Part shown: positions 25,090 to 33,528 of the stretch, in pieces | Numbering within the stretch: the stretch's first letter is position 1 | Layout: each line of letters starts with the position of its first letter | DNA from: Sulfurihydrogenibium sp. YO3AOP1 | GTDB taxonomy: Bacteria; Aquificota; Aquificia; Aquificales; Hydrogenothermaceae | Direction: 5' to 3' | Length of the DNA stretch: 64,000 nucleotides | Assembly: GCF_000020325.1 (NCBI RefSeq) | Contig: NC_010730.1 | Location: 1,323,501-1,387,500, forward strand | Translations under genes and position numbers: made by a program | The notes under the pieces: model-generated | Database searches by the model: none | Told to the model about the DNA's origin: nothing | What the model saw: only the letters and a program-made list of their open reading frames with translations

Positions 25090-25914
25090 ATGGAAGAAAT
25101 AAAGATAGCTAAGCAGCAAATAGAGGCGGCAGAAGCGGTACTGATTACTGCCGGAGCAGGTATGGGTGTAGATTCTGGACTTCCTGACTTTAGAGGTACA
25201 GAAGGGTTTTGGAGAGCATATCCGATAGCCAAGAAGCTTGGACTAAGGTTTGAAGAGCTTGCAAATCCAAAATGGTTTAAACAAGACCCCCAATTAGCTT
25301 GGGCATTTTATGGGCATAGATTAAAGCTATATAGAGAAACACAGCCACACCAAGGATTTTATCTTCTAAAAGATTTGGTGAAAAAGAAAAACGAAAACTA
25401 TTTTATCTTTACTTCAAACGTTGATGGACAATTTCAAAAAGCCGGTTTTGACGAAAATAAGATTGTTGAAATTCACGGCAGTATTCATTATCTACAATGT
25501 ATAGAACCTTGTAGCGATGAAATATGGAGTGCTGAAGGAATTGATGTTAATATTGATATGGAAAATTTTAAAGCTCTTCCACCACTACCTACATGTAAAA
25601 ATTGCGGCTCTTTGGCAAGACCAAATGTTCTGATGTTTAATGATTTTCAATGGATTCCTCACAGAACAGAGGCACAAAAATTTAGATTTAATCTATGGCT
25701 TGAAAAAGTTCAAAATAGAAATCAAAAGTTAGTAATTATTGAAATTGGGGCCGGGAAGGCAGTACCAACTGTAAGGCTAACAAGTGAAAGAATAGCAAGA
25801 TTACTAAATGGATTTTTGATAAGAATAAATCCAAGAGATTATCATGTTCCTACTAATATTAATACAGTTTCTTTAAAAGTTGGCGGATTAGAAGGTTTGA
25901 AGTTAATCTTATAA
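25090..25914 (+). CDS. Sir2-family NAD-dependent protein deacylase
   Basis: 274 residues. NAD motif LITAGAGMGVDSGLPDFRG, FIFTSNVDGQFQKAGF, catalytic His in IVEIHGSIHYLQC, zinc cysteines C-x3-C (QCIEPC, then CKNCG), and IEIGAGKAVPTVRL in the last Rossmann strand (canonical GTS is replaced by GAG). An insertion around residues 60-80 (LANPKWFKQDPQLAWAFYGH) matches the bacterial Sir2 branch often called class U/III. Removes acyl groups from lysines using NAD. Last gene of the miaA-hfq-hflX run. Confidence 0.88.
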   Translation: MEEIKIAKQQIEAAEAVLITAGAGMGVDSGLPDFRGTEGFWRAYPIAKKLGLRFEELANPKWFKQDPQLAWAFYGHRLKLYRETQPHQGFYLLKDLVKKKNENYFIFTSNVDGQFQKAGFDENKIVEIHGSIHYLQCIEPCSDEIWSAEGIDVNIDMENFKALPPLPTCKNCGSLARPNVLMFNDFQWIPHRTEAQKFRFNLWLEKVQNRNQKLVIIEIGAGKAVPTVRLTSERIARLLNGFLIRINPRDYHVPTNINTVSLKVGGLEGLKLIL

Positions 25915-25940
25915 TTTTATTTAAGGCTTGCAAACCAACA

Positions 25941-26169
25941 GAGGGCGTTCCAAATTTTAACTAAGTCTAAAAATTAATTAACTTTTTGATCGTCATTTCT
26001 GAATGAAGCAAAGAATCTCCTCCTTATACCATAACGGTGTCATTCTGAACGAAGTGAAGAATCTCCTATTTTTCTCTTCAAAAAAAGAGATCCTTCAGAC
26101 TTATGTCTTCAAGATGACGGACAAAGTAAACTTAAAAAATTATTGTCAATTACAAATTGGAACACTCTC
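25941..26169. repeat. Family-2 element with extended end
   Basis: Left GAGGGCGTTCCAAATTTTAA with the ACTAAGTCTAAAAATTAATT tail; right, inverted, GAGAGTGTTCCAATTTGTAA. Contains two CATT(T/C)CTGAA-GAAG-AATCTCC arms and one opposing arm AGATCCTTCAGACTTATGTC. The rest of 25915-26415 is AT-rich spacer with no gene; the GAGGTAG RBS of the next gene is at 26404. Confidence 0.7.
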
Positions 26170-26415
26170 ACATTACTCTTAAATAATTAACATGATATGT
26201 AAAGCATCAGACACAAAAGGTAAAACATATTTACTACTTTGTTGCTTGAGTCAAATCAATTACGTACTTAACATTACTCTCAGTTTTTTTGCTTATTGCT
26301 AATCATACATTGCTTATTTCACTCTCTCACTTAAAATTATGACTTACTCTATTGAAGATTTATGTTAACATAGTCTAAATTATTCTTTAAACAATTTTAA
26401 AATGAGGTAGTTGGC

Positions 26416-27825
26416 ATGTTTAAAGTTAAACAGGTTGAAAAAATACTGGTACCGGATAGGGTTAAAAGAGCATTAAAAGAAGCAATTGGAGAGCATAATG
26501 TATTAGATGATGAAATGGATAGAATGTTATATTCATATGATGCAACGAGATTAAGCTTTCCGCCGGATGTGGTTGTAATACCAGAAAGTGAAGAAGATGT
26601 TAAAAAAGTAGTAAAAATTTGTTATGAAGAAGGTATACCAATAACTCCAAGAGGAGCAGGTTCGGGCTATACCGGTGGTGCTATTCCGGTAAAAGGTGGA
26701 GTATTAATCTCTTTTGAAAAGATGGATAAAATTTTATGGATTGACGAGGACAACGCAGTTGCAAAAGTTCAACCGGGTGTAATTACTTATAGACTTCAGC
26801 AGGCAGTAGAGAAAAGAGGATTATTCTATCCACCAGATCCGGCAAGTTATAAATTCTGCACGATGGGTGGAAATGTAGCTGAAAATGCAGGTGGTCCAAG
26901 ATGTGTTAAGTACGGCGTAACAAGAGAGTATATCATGGAGCTTGACACTGTAATTTATACAGGAGAAACAATCCATACAGGAAGAATAACATTAAAAGAT
27001 GTTGCTGGATATGATTTAACAAGACTTTTAATCGGCAGTGAGGGAACGCTTGGAATATTTACAGGAATAACAGTCAAATTAATTCCAAAACCAAAAGCTA
27101 AGAAAACAGTAAAAGCTGTATATATGGACTTAGAATCTGTAGGAAAAACAGTTAAAGATATATTTAAAGCCGGAATTTCACCGTCAGCTCTTGAATTTAT
27201 GGATAATCTTGCAATAAATGCAGTAGAAGATTTCGGGCATTTTGGATTAGATAGAGACGCAGAAGTTATACTTTTAATAGAAGTTGACGGTCATCCAAAA
27301 GCTCTTGAAGATGAGATTGTAGAAGTTGCTAAGATATGTGAAATGAACGGTGCAAAAGTTGAAGTTGCTAAAACAGACAGAGAAGCAGAGAAACTTTGGG
27401 AAGCTCGTAGGTCTTTATCTCCAGCAGTTGCAAAACTTGGAAGAACAAAAATAAACGAAGATATAGTATTTCCAAGAAGCTATTTACCAGAGGCACTTCC
27501 AAAGCTTAGAGAGATTGGAAGAAAATATAACTTAAAAATGGTGAACTTTGGACATATTGGAGATGGAAACGTTCATGCTAACTTTATGATAAATGGATTA
27601 GACCCGGATGAAGTAGCAAGAGCAGAAAAAGCTGTTGAAGAAGTTTTTGACTTAGCATTATCTTACAGAGGTTCTATCACTGGTGAACATGGGGTTGGTA
27701 TAACAAAGGCAGAATTTATGAGAAAACAATTTTCTCCACAAGAAATGGAATTGATGAAGAAAATCAAAAGAGCATGGGACCCGGAAAACTTAATAAATCC
27801 TGGAAAGATGGGATTAGACGATTAA
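26416..27825 (+). CDS. FAD-linked oxidase (GlcD/D-lactate dehydrogenase type)
   Basis: 469 residues. FAD-binding type 4 domain: VVIPESEEDVKKVVKICYEE, ITPRGAGSGYTGGAIPVKGG, CTMGGNVAENAGGPRCVKYG, LLIGSEGTLGIFTGITVKLI. C-terminal oxidase domain with VNFGHIGDGNVHANFMI and GSITGEHGVGITKAEFM (catalytic/metal His), ending WDPENLINPGKMG. Oxidises a 2-hydroxy acid such as glycolate or D-lactate, usually with GlcE/GlcF-type partners, which are not adjacent here. In an autotroph a glycolate-salvage role is plausible. Stands alone with a hairpin terminator after it. Confidence 0.9.
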   Translation: MFKVKQVEKILVPDRVKRALKEAIGEHNVLDDEMDRMLYSYDATRLSFPPDVVVIPESEEDVKKVVKICYEEGIPITPRGAGSGYTGGAIPVKGGVLISFEKMDKILWIDEDNAVAKVQPGVITYRLQQAVEKRGLFYPPDPASYKFCTMGGNVAENAGGPRCVKYGVTREYIMELDTVIYTGETIHTGRITLKDVAGYDLTRLLIGSEGTLGIFTGITVKLIPKPKAKKTVKAVYMDLESVGKTVKDIFKAGISPSALEFMDNLAINAVEDFGHFGLDRDAEVILLIEVDGHPKALEDEIVEVAKICEMNGAKVEVAKTDREAEKLWEARRSLSPAVAKLGRTKINEDIVFPRSYLPEALPKLREIGRKYNLKMVNFGHIGDGNVHANFMINGLDPDEVARAEKAVEEVFDLALSYRGSITGEHGVGITKAEFMRKQFSPQEMELMKKIKRAWDPENLINPGKMGLDD

Positions 27826-27834
27826 ATACATTTT

Positions 27835-27885
27835 AAAGATTCTTCTCTGGCTGGCTAAAAACGCTGGTCAGTAGAAGAGTCTTTT
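27835..27885 (+). terminator. Imperfect hairpin terminator after the FAD oxidase
   Basis: AAAGATTCTTCTCTGGCTGG pairs, with a few mismatches, with CCAGCGTTTTTAGCC-distal arm GCTGGTCAGTAGAAGAGTCT read inverted; the second arm is followed by TTTTA. It lies 10 bases past the stop. Confidence 0.55.
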
Positions 27886-27940
27886 AAAAATTAACAATAA
27901 AAATAAAAATAATTATTCTTCCTCTTAAGCAATCTTCCTT

Positions 27941-28094
27941 GAGACTGTTCCAAAAATCCATATCGTCATTCTGCAGCCGGCGAAGAATTTCCTGTTTTCC
28001 TTTTCAAATCAAAAAATCAAAAGAGGAGATCCTTCGGCTTACAGCCTCAGGATGACACAGAAAGGTAAGCTTACGAAAATTTTTACAGCACTCT
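27941..28094. repeat. Family-2 inverted-repeat element (complete, about 154 bp)
   Basis: Left GAGACTGTTCCAAAAATCCA; right, inverted, GAGTGCTGTAAAAATTTTCG. Inner arms CGTCATTCTGCAGCCGGCGA and GAGATCCTTCGGCTTACAGC followed by CTCAGGATGAC face each other across TTCCTTTTCAAATCAAAAAA. Almost a mirror image of the copy at 21296. Confidence 0.75.
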
Positions 28095-28212
28095 TATCTT
28101 CCTTGAATTTCTATTTAATTAAGTTAAAAAATATGGCTTCAACTTTCTAATTCTTTAAATACGGACAACTTATGAATTGACTTTGTCACCATTTCCGTTA
28201 CATACTAAAAAA

Positions 28213-28839
28213 TTATTCCTTTAACCTTTCATTAAATGGACAGTCTTCTACCGCATAAAAAGGATTTAAAAACCAAGGAGATTTTAATTTAGACGTAAAA
28301 TTTTTTATTTTTTCTATATCTTCTTCAGAAAGCCAAGGATATTTAACTGTTCTAAACAAAGTTAAAGGCATTCCATCCACAAGAGTAATTGTTCTAATTA
28401 TTACTTTTGGGTCAATATCAACGCCTGTTGTAAATTTCCACTTTTCAGGATTTTCTAAAGGAGATTTTATATCAACTGCAAAACCATCAACATAAGGTTT
28501 TAATTTTTCTACAACATCTGGATTACTGCCGTTAGTATCTATCCTAATTTTAAGCTCAGGATTAACCTTCTTAATAGTATTAACCAATTCTATTAATTCT
28601 TCAGGTTCATGTATGGTAGGTTCGCCACCAGAAATAACTATACATTCTAAAAATGGACTTTTTTCAATTTCTTCCAATACTCTTTCTATCGGAATATTCC
28701 CTGCAATATCAAGCACTACACGCCAATTATAGCAATGTAAGCACCTAAAATTACACCCAGCAAGGAATAAAATTAAACACCATTTACCCGGAACATCTTT
28801 CGTTGAATGTACAAAGCCAGATATTTTTATTCCAGCCAC
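28213..28839 (-). CDS. nrdG: Anaerobic ribonucleotide reductase activating protein (radical SAM)
   Basis: 208 residues from a GTG start. Radical-SAM cluster motif AGCNFRCLHCYNWRVV (CX3CX2C), then CIVISGGEPTIHEPEELIEL and LKIRIDTNGSNPDVVEKLKP. The chain fits the NrdG2/pyruvate formate-lyase-activase-like branch. It uses SAM to install the glycyl radical on NrdD. It overlaps the end of nrdD by 13 bases, so the two are made together. Confidence 0.9.
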   Translation of the reverse strand: MAGIKISGFVHSTKDVPGKWCLILFLAGCNFRCLHCYNWRVVLDIAGNIPIERVLEEIEKSPFLECIVISGGEPTIHEPEELIELVNTIKKVNPELKIRIDTNGSNPDVVEKLKPYVDGFAVDIKSPLENPEKWKFTTGVDIDPKVIIRTITLVDGMPLTLFRTVKYPWLSEEDIEKIKNFTSKLKSPWFLNPFYAVEDCPFNERLKE

Positions 28840-30824
28840 TGCATAATCTCCAAAAGTTCAGGCTCTAATACTTTTTTTCTTGTAATCCAATCAGCCCTTC
28901 TTCCGCCCTGCCAATAATTTTCCTCACCTTCAAAAAGATATTTATCCTTTTCCGCTTTAATAACTTTTCTCGCAATAGGTCTGTAATAACCAATTACCCT
29001 TGAATATATGGTCGTATCTTCAGAACCACAGTAAGGACATACATATCTTTCACCTACTATTTTTCTGCCACAATTATTGCATATTGTTAGTGTTGGAGTT
29101 ATTGTTATATAAATTATTGTTCTTTTACTGAAAAGATTTTTGATAAATCTTGCTAAAACATCTCCTTCTGTTTTTTCGTTTAGGAAAATATGCTGGATGC
29201 TTCCACCTGTTGCAAACCTTTGAGTTTTTGCAGACACATCTATCTGCTTAGCTAAGGATGAACCATCAAAAGGTGGCTGAAATCCAGAAGTTAAAAATAC
29301 TCCAGAGCCTTCAAGACTTCCTTTTACAAATGGTGGAAAATCATGAATTTTTTGATAATTTTTATATAACAAAAATTTAGAATTATCACCCGATTTGATT
29401 GCATTATAAAATTCTAAATCTTTTTGACCCAAAACTGGAGCAGCAGTTTCTCCAGGAGCATATTCAAAATTCCAAGGAATGCCGTCTTCTTTCATGAACT
29501 CATCCAAGGTTTTTAAAATAAAATCGGCTACTTCTTTTGCAAAATTAATGCCTTCCGGATGAAATATTCCAGAATCTTCTTCAATCATTTTACCTGATTC
29601 ATCATATTTTACGAAACCAAAGTTTATTAATCCTTCATGACCACCTTGTATAGAGATTGTATTAAACATAGTTGATAAGTCTTTGATGTAGTAAAAGAAT
29701 GTTGGATAAAGTTTTTTGTATTCTTCTATAAACTTTCTTTTTTTATTTAAAACATTTCTTGCTTTTGACAAAATATCCTTCAAATGTTCAAAAAGCTTTT
29801 CTTTATTACCTCTGTGAATATAGCCTAATCTATTAAAGTTTATTGAAATAACCCCAATAGAACCAACACCTGAAACACTTCCAAAAATTGACCTTAGATT
29901 GGAAACTTTTAAAATATCTTTGATGTCTATCTGAAATCTACAGCAAAAACTTCTTTGTAAAGCAGGGTCTCTTGGCTCTAAACCAGCTTCAATAAAAGGT
30001 TTACTCATAAAGTTTTCAAAGTAAGCACCACCGTGTTTATCTAAGTTGTCTAAAAATTGTTTAAATATTGGATTTTCAAAATCAAAATCATCTGTTATCT
30101 GAACAGTTATTAATGGAAACGTCCAAGGTCTTCCCTCTGCATCACCTTCCCACATTGCTCTTAGAAATCCTAAAACAGTTTTGTTGTAATAATCAGAAGG
30201 AATTTCTGAATAGGTTTTATCAAGTACTTCTCCGTCAATTGTTATAAATTCATCTTTTAAATGATATGCTGGTCTTCCAAACTCTAAAGTTACATTTGTA
30301 AAAGGGCTATTACCACTTCTAAAAGGAAGGTTTACATTATATAAAAAGCTTTGAAATGCATGGTATAAATCTTCGTCTGAGTACTTTCTATCTTTTAAAT
30401 TTTCTTCATACCAAACATAAGATGTTGCTATAGTAATAATATCATTTAATGCAACAGCACCGGATAACTCTTGAGCCATAAGACAAATAAAATTTGAGCA
30501 TTGATCAAGAAATGTTTTTAATCTTTTAGCCGGTCTTGATTTCGGAGTTACATTTGAAGTGGAAGAAATTCCATAAATTGAAATATCCTTTGCAGAATAA
30601 CCAAGACAATAAGGACTGAGTAAAGCTAACTGATGTTGATACCACCAACCTTCTTTATGCATTCTTGCTTCTTCTTCTGTTAAAATCTCTTCAAGCATAT
30701 AACTTTTAAAAGCTTCTCCAGCAAGTATATTAGCCAGAGCTGGTAATGAGTAAATGAAATTTGCATTATGAAGAGCAATCTCAGAAAGCTTAAGATATTC
30801 TTTGATTATTTCTTTCTCATTCAT
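28827..30824 (-). CDS. nrdD: Anaerobic ribonucleoside-triphosphate reductase (class III)
   Basis: 665 residues. Active-site region includes NFICLMAQELSGAVALNDII, RPWTFPLITVQITDDFDFEN, SFCCRFQIDI and FNTISIQGGHEGLINFGFVK. Near the C terminus is the zinc site CNNCGRKIVGERYVCPYCGS, followed by the glycyl-radical loop SRVIGYYRPIA with Gly612. There is an unusual extension of some 45 residues beyond that loop (YLFEGEENYWQGGRRADWIT), longer than in E. coli NrdD, and no obvious N-terminal ATP cone. Makes dNTPs without oxygen. Followed by its activase. Confidence 0.92.
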   Translation of the reverse strand: MNEKEIIKEYLKLSEIALHNANFIYSLPALANILAGEAFKSYMLEEILTEEEARMHKEGWWYQHQLALLSPYCLGYSAKDISIYGISSTSNVTPKSRPAKRLKTFLDQCSNFICLMAQELSGAVALNDIITIATSYVWYEENLKDRKYSDEDLYHAFQSFLYNVNLPFRSGNSPFTNVTLEFGRPAYHLKDEFITIDGEVLDKTYSEIPSDYYNKTVLGFLRAMWEGDAEGRPWTFPLITVQITDDFDFENPIFKQFLDNLDKHGGAYFENFMSKPFIEAGLEPRDPALQRSFCCRFQIDIKDILKVSNLRSIFGSVSGVGSIGVISINFNRLGYIHRGNKEKLFEHLKDILSKARNVLNKKRKFIEEYKKLYPTFFYYIKDLSTMFNTISIQGGHEGLINFGFVKYDESGKMIEEDSGIFHPEGINFAKEVADFILKTLDEFMKEDGIPWNFEYAPGETAAPVLGQKDLEFYNAIKSGDNSKFLLYKNYQKIHDFPPFVKGSLEGSGVFLTSGFQPPFDGSSLAKQIDVSAKTQRFATGGSIQHIFLNEKTEGDVLARFIKNLFSKRTIIYITITPTLTICNNCGRKIVGERYVCPYCGSEDTTIYSRVIGYYRPIARKVIKAEKDKYLFEGEENYWQGGRRADWITRKKVLEPELLEIMQWLE

Positions 30825-30914
30825 TATTTAAGCCTTTTTGTTTGATATGATGATTTAAATATAAGTCACTTAAAGATTATTTCAATTTTCCTTAAAATCA
30901 ACAATCAGTAAATT

Positions 30915-32054
30915 CTAATCTATAAAATAGAATCTGAAAACATTCTTAAATAAAAATAAGCTACTTAAAACTAAATAGCCTATGATTAAAACAGAAAGAT
31001 TTTTAAAATTAAGAAGTTCCAAGATAAATGATGAAATTAACAGAATGATAAAGATTTTTAGATATAAAAGAGCATAATTTTCATCTATCATTTTAGAAAT
31101 CTGCGGAACTTCTTTCCCCTGTCTTGCTTTTTCTATATATTTTAAATTCCAAATAATTCTCGGCAGTAAATGAAGAATGCCACCAAGAATAGTTAAATAT
31201 GCAAAACCATAAATCATTATATTAATATGATAAAAAATTAAACTAAAATCAGCAAAACTTGCCAAATATACACCAATTCCACCACCAATAACGAAAATCA
31301 GCCATGCAGTTAAAAAATATTTTATAACAACAGGAATGCTTAATATTTTTCCACCTTTAAAAACAGAAATATAAATGGTATATAAAAAGCCAAATACTCC
31401 TATTAAAATCAAAAAGCCAGAAAGTGCTATTAAATTATAATCTCCATAGAAAAAAGCTATAATAGTCATCAATACAGAAAACTGATATAAATAAAAAACT
31501 TTTTCAGCTAATTTTAAATTTAAAACTTTCATGGTCAACATCGGTATCCAAGCAAATTGAACACCAATAACAAGGTTTAATAAAACTCCTAAGGTAAATG
31601 TATGGATTGAAAGCTTGAGAGTCAAAATGTTGCTATATAAATAAAGATTAAGAAATAAAATTGACAAAAATAAATTTAAAATTCCAGTAAATATAAATCT
31701 TATAGTAAGCGGTTTAATAGTTTTCAAAGTTGTAAAAATTTGAAATAAAAAAATCAAAATTCCAAATAAAATTAGAAATCCGGCTATTTTAATCTGATTT
31801 AATACAAAACTGACGGTTGAAAAAATTAAAAGCGATAAAACAATATAAGAAAGTTTTTCATATTTAAGCTTAACATTTTGAGAGTTTGGAAATATTTGAT
31901 ATAGTCCGCCTAATATAATTGAAAGAATAAAACCAAATACAGAAATAATGGCAGTGTTTAAAAGATTCTCTTGATATTTGTAATACAAAGATAAAAATAA
32001 ATTTAAAAATCCTAAGATAAAGAAGTAAGTTGATATCTTTGATACGTAAAACAT
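30915..32054 (-). CDS. Polytopic membrane protein, NnrS/haem-copper-oxidase-I-like
   Basis: 379 residues, about 11-12 predicted membrane helices throughout. Conserved-looking histidines sit in helices: LKLSIHTFTLGVLLNLVIGV, FYHINIMIYGFAYLTILGGI and LHLLPRIIWNLKY. Pairs of this sort are seen in cytochrome oxidase subunit I-like and NnrS-like proteins, which may bind haem or copper in nitric-oxide stress. I cannot tell these apart from sequence alone. Directly follows the cupin and hemerythrin genes in one operon (shared stop/start base with the cupin). Confidence 0.65.
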   Translation of the reverse strand: MFYVSKISTYFFILGFLNLFLSLYYKYQENLLNTAIISVFGFILSIILGGLYQIFPNSQNVKLKYEKLSYIVLSLLIFSTVSFVLNQIKIAGFLILFGILIFLFQIFTTLKTIKPLTIRFIFTGILNLFLSILFLNLYLYSNILTLKLSIHTFTLGVLLNLVIGVQFAWIPMLTMKVLNLKLAEKVFYLYQFSVLMTIIAFFYGDYNLIALSGFLILIGVFGFLYTIYISVFKGGKILSIPVVIKYFLTAWLIFVIGGGIGVYLASFADFSLIFYHINIMIYGFAYLTILGGILHLLPRIIWNLKYIEKARQGKEVPQISKMIDENYALLYLKIFIILLISSFILELLNFKNLSVLIIGYLVLSSLFLFKNVFRFYFID

Positions 32055-32392
32055 TACAAGCTAATCTTTTTAGTTGGAATAGGTGTAATTATAGCTTGTA
32101 CAACTAAATTTTCTAATGCTTCAAATCCATGAGGTTCATTAGGCTCGTAAATTATGGTTTCTCCTGTACTTAAATCTCTGTATTCTTCTTTACTTCCAAT
32201 AAAAAACCTTCCATTACCTTCTAAAACAGTTAAAATAACATCAGATGGTGATTGATGTAAATTTACAATCTGACCTTTCTTTAAAAAGAATAGTAAAATT
32301 CTTGCATTTTGAGTATCTGCTACTTTTTCTATGACAACCTTTTCATCAGAAAATTTGGTATTAAAATTATGTTTGTAGATTATCAAACTCAT
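32054..32392 (-). CDS. Single-domain cupin protein
   Basis: 112 residues, cupin-2 fold. IVNLHQSPSDVILTVLEGNG corresponds to cupin motif 1 (with only one clear His, H-x-S instead of H-x-H), and YEPNEPHGFEALENLVVQAI to motif 2 with its His. Small cupins like this often bind one metal or act as a sensor. Sits between the hemerythrin and the NnrS-like gene, all within 12 bases of each other, implying a joint role in nitrosative or oxygen stress. Confidence 0.8.
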   Translation of the reverse strand: MSLIIYKHNFNTKFSDEKVVIEKVADTQNARILLFFLKKGQIVNLHQSPSDVILTVLEGNGRFFIGSKEEYRDLSTGETIIYEPNEPHGFEALENLVVQAIITPIPTKKISL

Positions 32393-32402
32393 GTTATCTC
32401 CT

Positions 32403-32873
32403 TTACAGCCATTCTTTTTCTTCTTTTAAATCTATTTCTTCCATGATATATTTTCCATCTTTTTCTTTGATTCTTTTTATATCTGGAAAAAAGAAATTTT
32501 CTTCCTCAAGAAAATGGTCGTAAATCATTTTTATCAACTTTTTGGCATATGTCTTTAAGATATCTTCCTTAGATTTTCCAAGGTTAACATCTTTAATAGC
32601 TTGTTTTAGATAATCTGCTTCTTCTCTAATAGTTGAATGTGCAAAAGAAAATGATTCTGCATCATAATTTGGATAAATTTTTAAGACTTTCGGCAAGAAT
32701 ATTTCATCTTCTTTATTCGCATGATTTTCAACTTCTGTTAATACAAAATTGAGTAAATTTTCTGCATCTAAAACTGTAAAATTATCTAACTTCTTTTCAA
32801 ATTCTCTTAAAACTTTATTAATTGCCTTATGTTCATCAATCAACTCTTCTATTTCTTTTTCAAACATTATCAA
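32403..32873 (-). CDS. Hemerythrin HHE-domain protein
   Basis: 156 residues. Four-helix hemerythrin pattern: ELIDEHKAINKVLREFEKKL (first His), LTEVENHANKEDEIFLPKVL (H..E), FSFAHSTIREEADYLKQAI and KMIYDHFLEEENFFFPDIKR. Together these give the seven His/Glu ligands of a di-iron site. Members store or sense O2 or NO, or repair NO-damaged iron sites (RIC/YtfE). It is the first gene of the operon, behind two palindromes. ATG 32873 is followed by a second ATG two codons on; either could be the start. Confidence 0.87.
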   Translation of the reverse strand: MIMFEKEIEELIDEHKAINKVLREFEKKLDNFTVLDAENLLNFVLTEVENHANKEDEIFLPKVLKIYPNYDAESFSFAHSTIREEADYLKQAIKDVNLGKSKEDILKTYAKKLIKMIYDHFLEEENFFFPDIKRIKEKDGKYIMEEIDLKEEKEWL

Positions 32874-32885
32874 GCCTCTGATATT

Positions 32886-32911
32886 AATTTAAGATAAATA
32901 TATCTTAAATT
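32886..32911 (-). promoter_or_regulatory. Perfect palindrome, likely operator of the hemerythrin operon
   Basis: Arms AATTTAAGAT and ATCTTAAATT match perfectly around six bases. The core AAGAT-N6-ATCTT resembles the AAGATG...CATCTT arms of NsrR (Rrf2-family) operators, though the spacing is shorter. It lies 13-38 bases upstream of the hemerythrin ATG. The Rrf2 regulator at 281 is a candidate binder. Confidence 0.55.
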
Positions 32912-32931
32912 CTGAAATTAACTCTATGATT

Positions 32932-32950
32932 AATATCATTAATTGATATT
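32932..32950 (-). promoter_or_regulatory. Second palindrome upstream of the hemerythrin operon
   Basis: AATATCA-ttaat-TGATATT, perfect 7-bp arms. Position (60-77 bases before the start) suits an activator of the Crp/Fnr type, but the half-site is not a canonical TTGAT. Both palindromes lie before the flanking family-1 repeat, so they belong to the operon. Confidence 0.45.
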
Positions 32951-32972
32951 CATCCGGTGAGAATTTCTAAAA

Positions 32973-33174
32973 ATACGTCGGGTGAGAAATTGGGTAAAGG
33001 TAGGAGATTCTTCGCCGGCTGCAAAATGATAAATAAGCAACCTTAACGTACGATGTGTAAGGGCAATTCATGAATTGCCTCTACTTTCACTTTCTTTGTC
33101 ATCCTGAGGACGTAAGTTCGAAGGATCTCCTTTTTTAAATTCTATAAAAATCACTTATTTCTCACCCAAGGTAT
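32973..33174. repeat. Family-1 inverted-repeat element (best preserved copy)
   Basis: Left ATACGTCGGGTGAGAAATT; right, inverted, ATACCTTGGGTGAGAAAT. Contains the arm AGATTCTTCGCCGGCTGCAA-AATGA, the palindrome GGCAATTCATGAATTGCC (33062-33079), and the opposing GTCATCCTGAGGACGTAAGT-TCGAAGGATCTCC arm. About 202 bp. Fills the gap between the hemerythrin operon and the DUF59 gene; no gene is seen there. Confidence 0.8.
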
Positions 33175-33229
33175 TTTTTTAAATCAATATACTCATAAAC
33201 AATTGACCGAATTTTTCTCTGTTAAATCT

Positions 33230-33526
33230 TCAGCCAAGTTTTTGTAGTTTTTCTTTACCTTCTTTTGTAATTAGAGAAGTAGACCAAGACGTTGTAAAAT
33301 CAAGAGTGATGTTAATGTTTTCAATGTTTAAATCATTTTTAAGTTTATTAATTACTTGAGAGACTATTACGTTTTGAAGAGGACAGGTTGGAGATGTAAG
33401 CATTAAGACAATATTTATACAATTATCTTTTATATCTATTGCCTTTACTAAACCTAAATTTACAATGTCTAATGGAATTTCTGGGTCATAAACTTCTTTT
33501 AATGAATCATAAATTTTGTTTATCAT
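33230..33526 (-). CDS. MIP18/DUF59-family Fe-S assembly protein (SufT-like)
   Basis: 98 residues, single DUF59 domain: VYDPEIPLDIVNLGLVKAID, LMLTSPTCPLQNVIVSQVIN with the conserved reactive Cys in the TSPTCP motif, and LDFTTSWSTSLITKEGKEKL. Members help mature Fe-S proteins. It directly follows pyrC (two bases apart), so it is made from the same transcript. Confidence 0.9.
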   Translation of the reverse strand: MINKIYDSLKEVYDPEIPLDIVNLGLVKAIDIKDNCINIVLMLTSPTCPLQNVIVSQVINKLKNDLNIENINITLDFTTSWSTSLITKEGKEKLQKLG

Positions 33527-33528
33527 AG

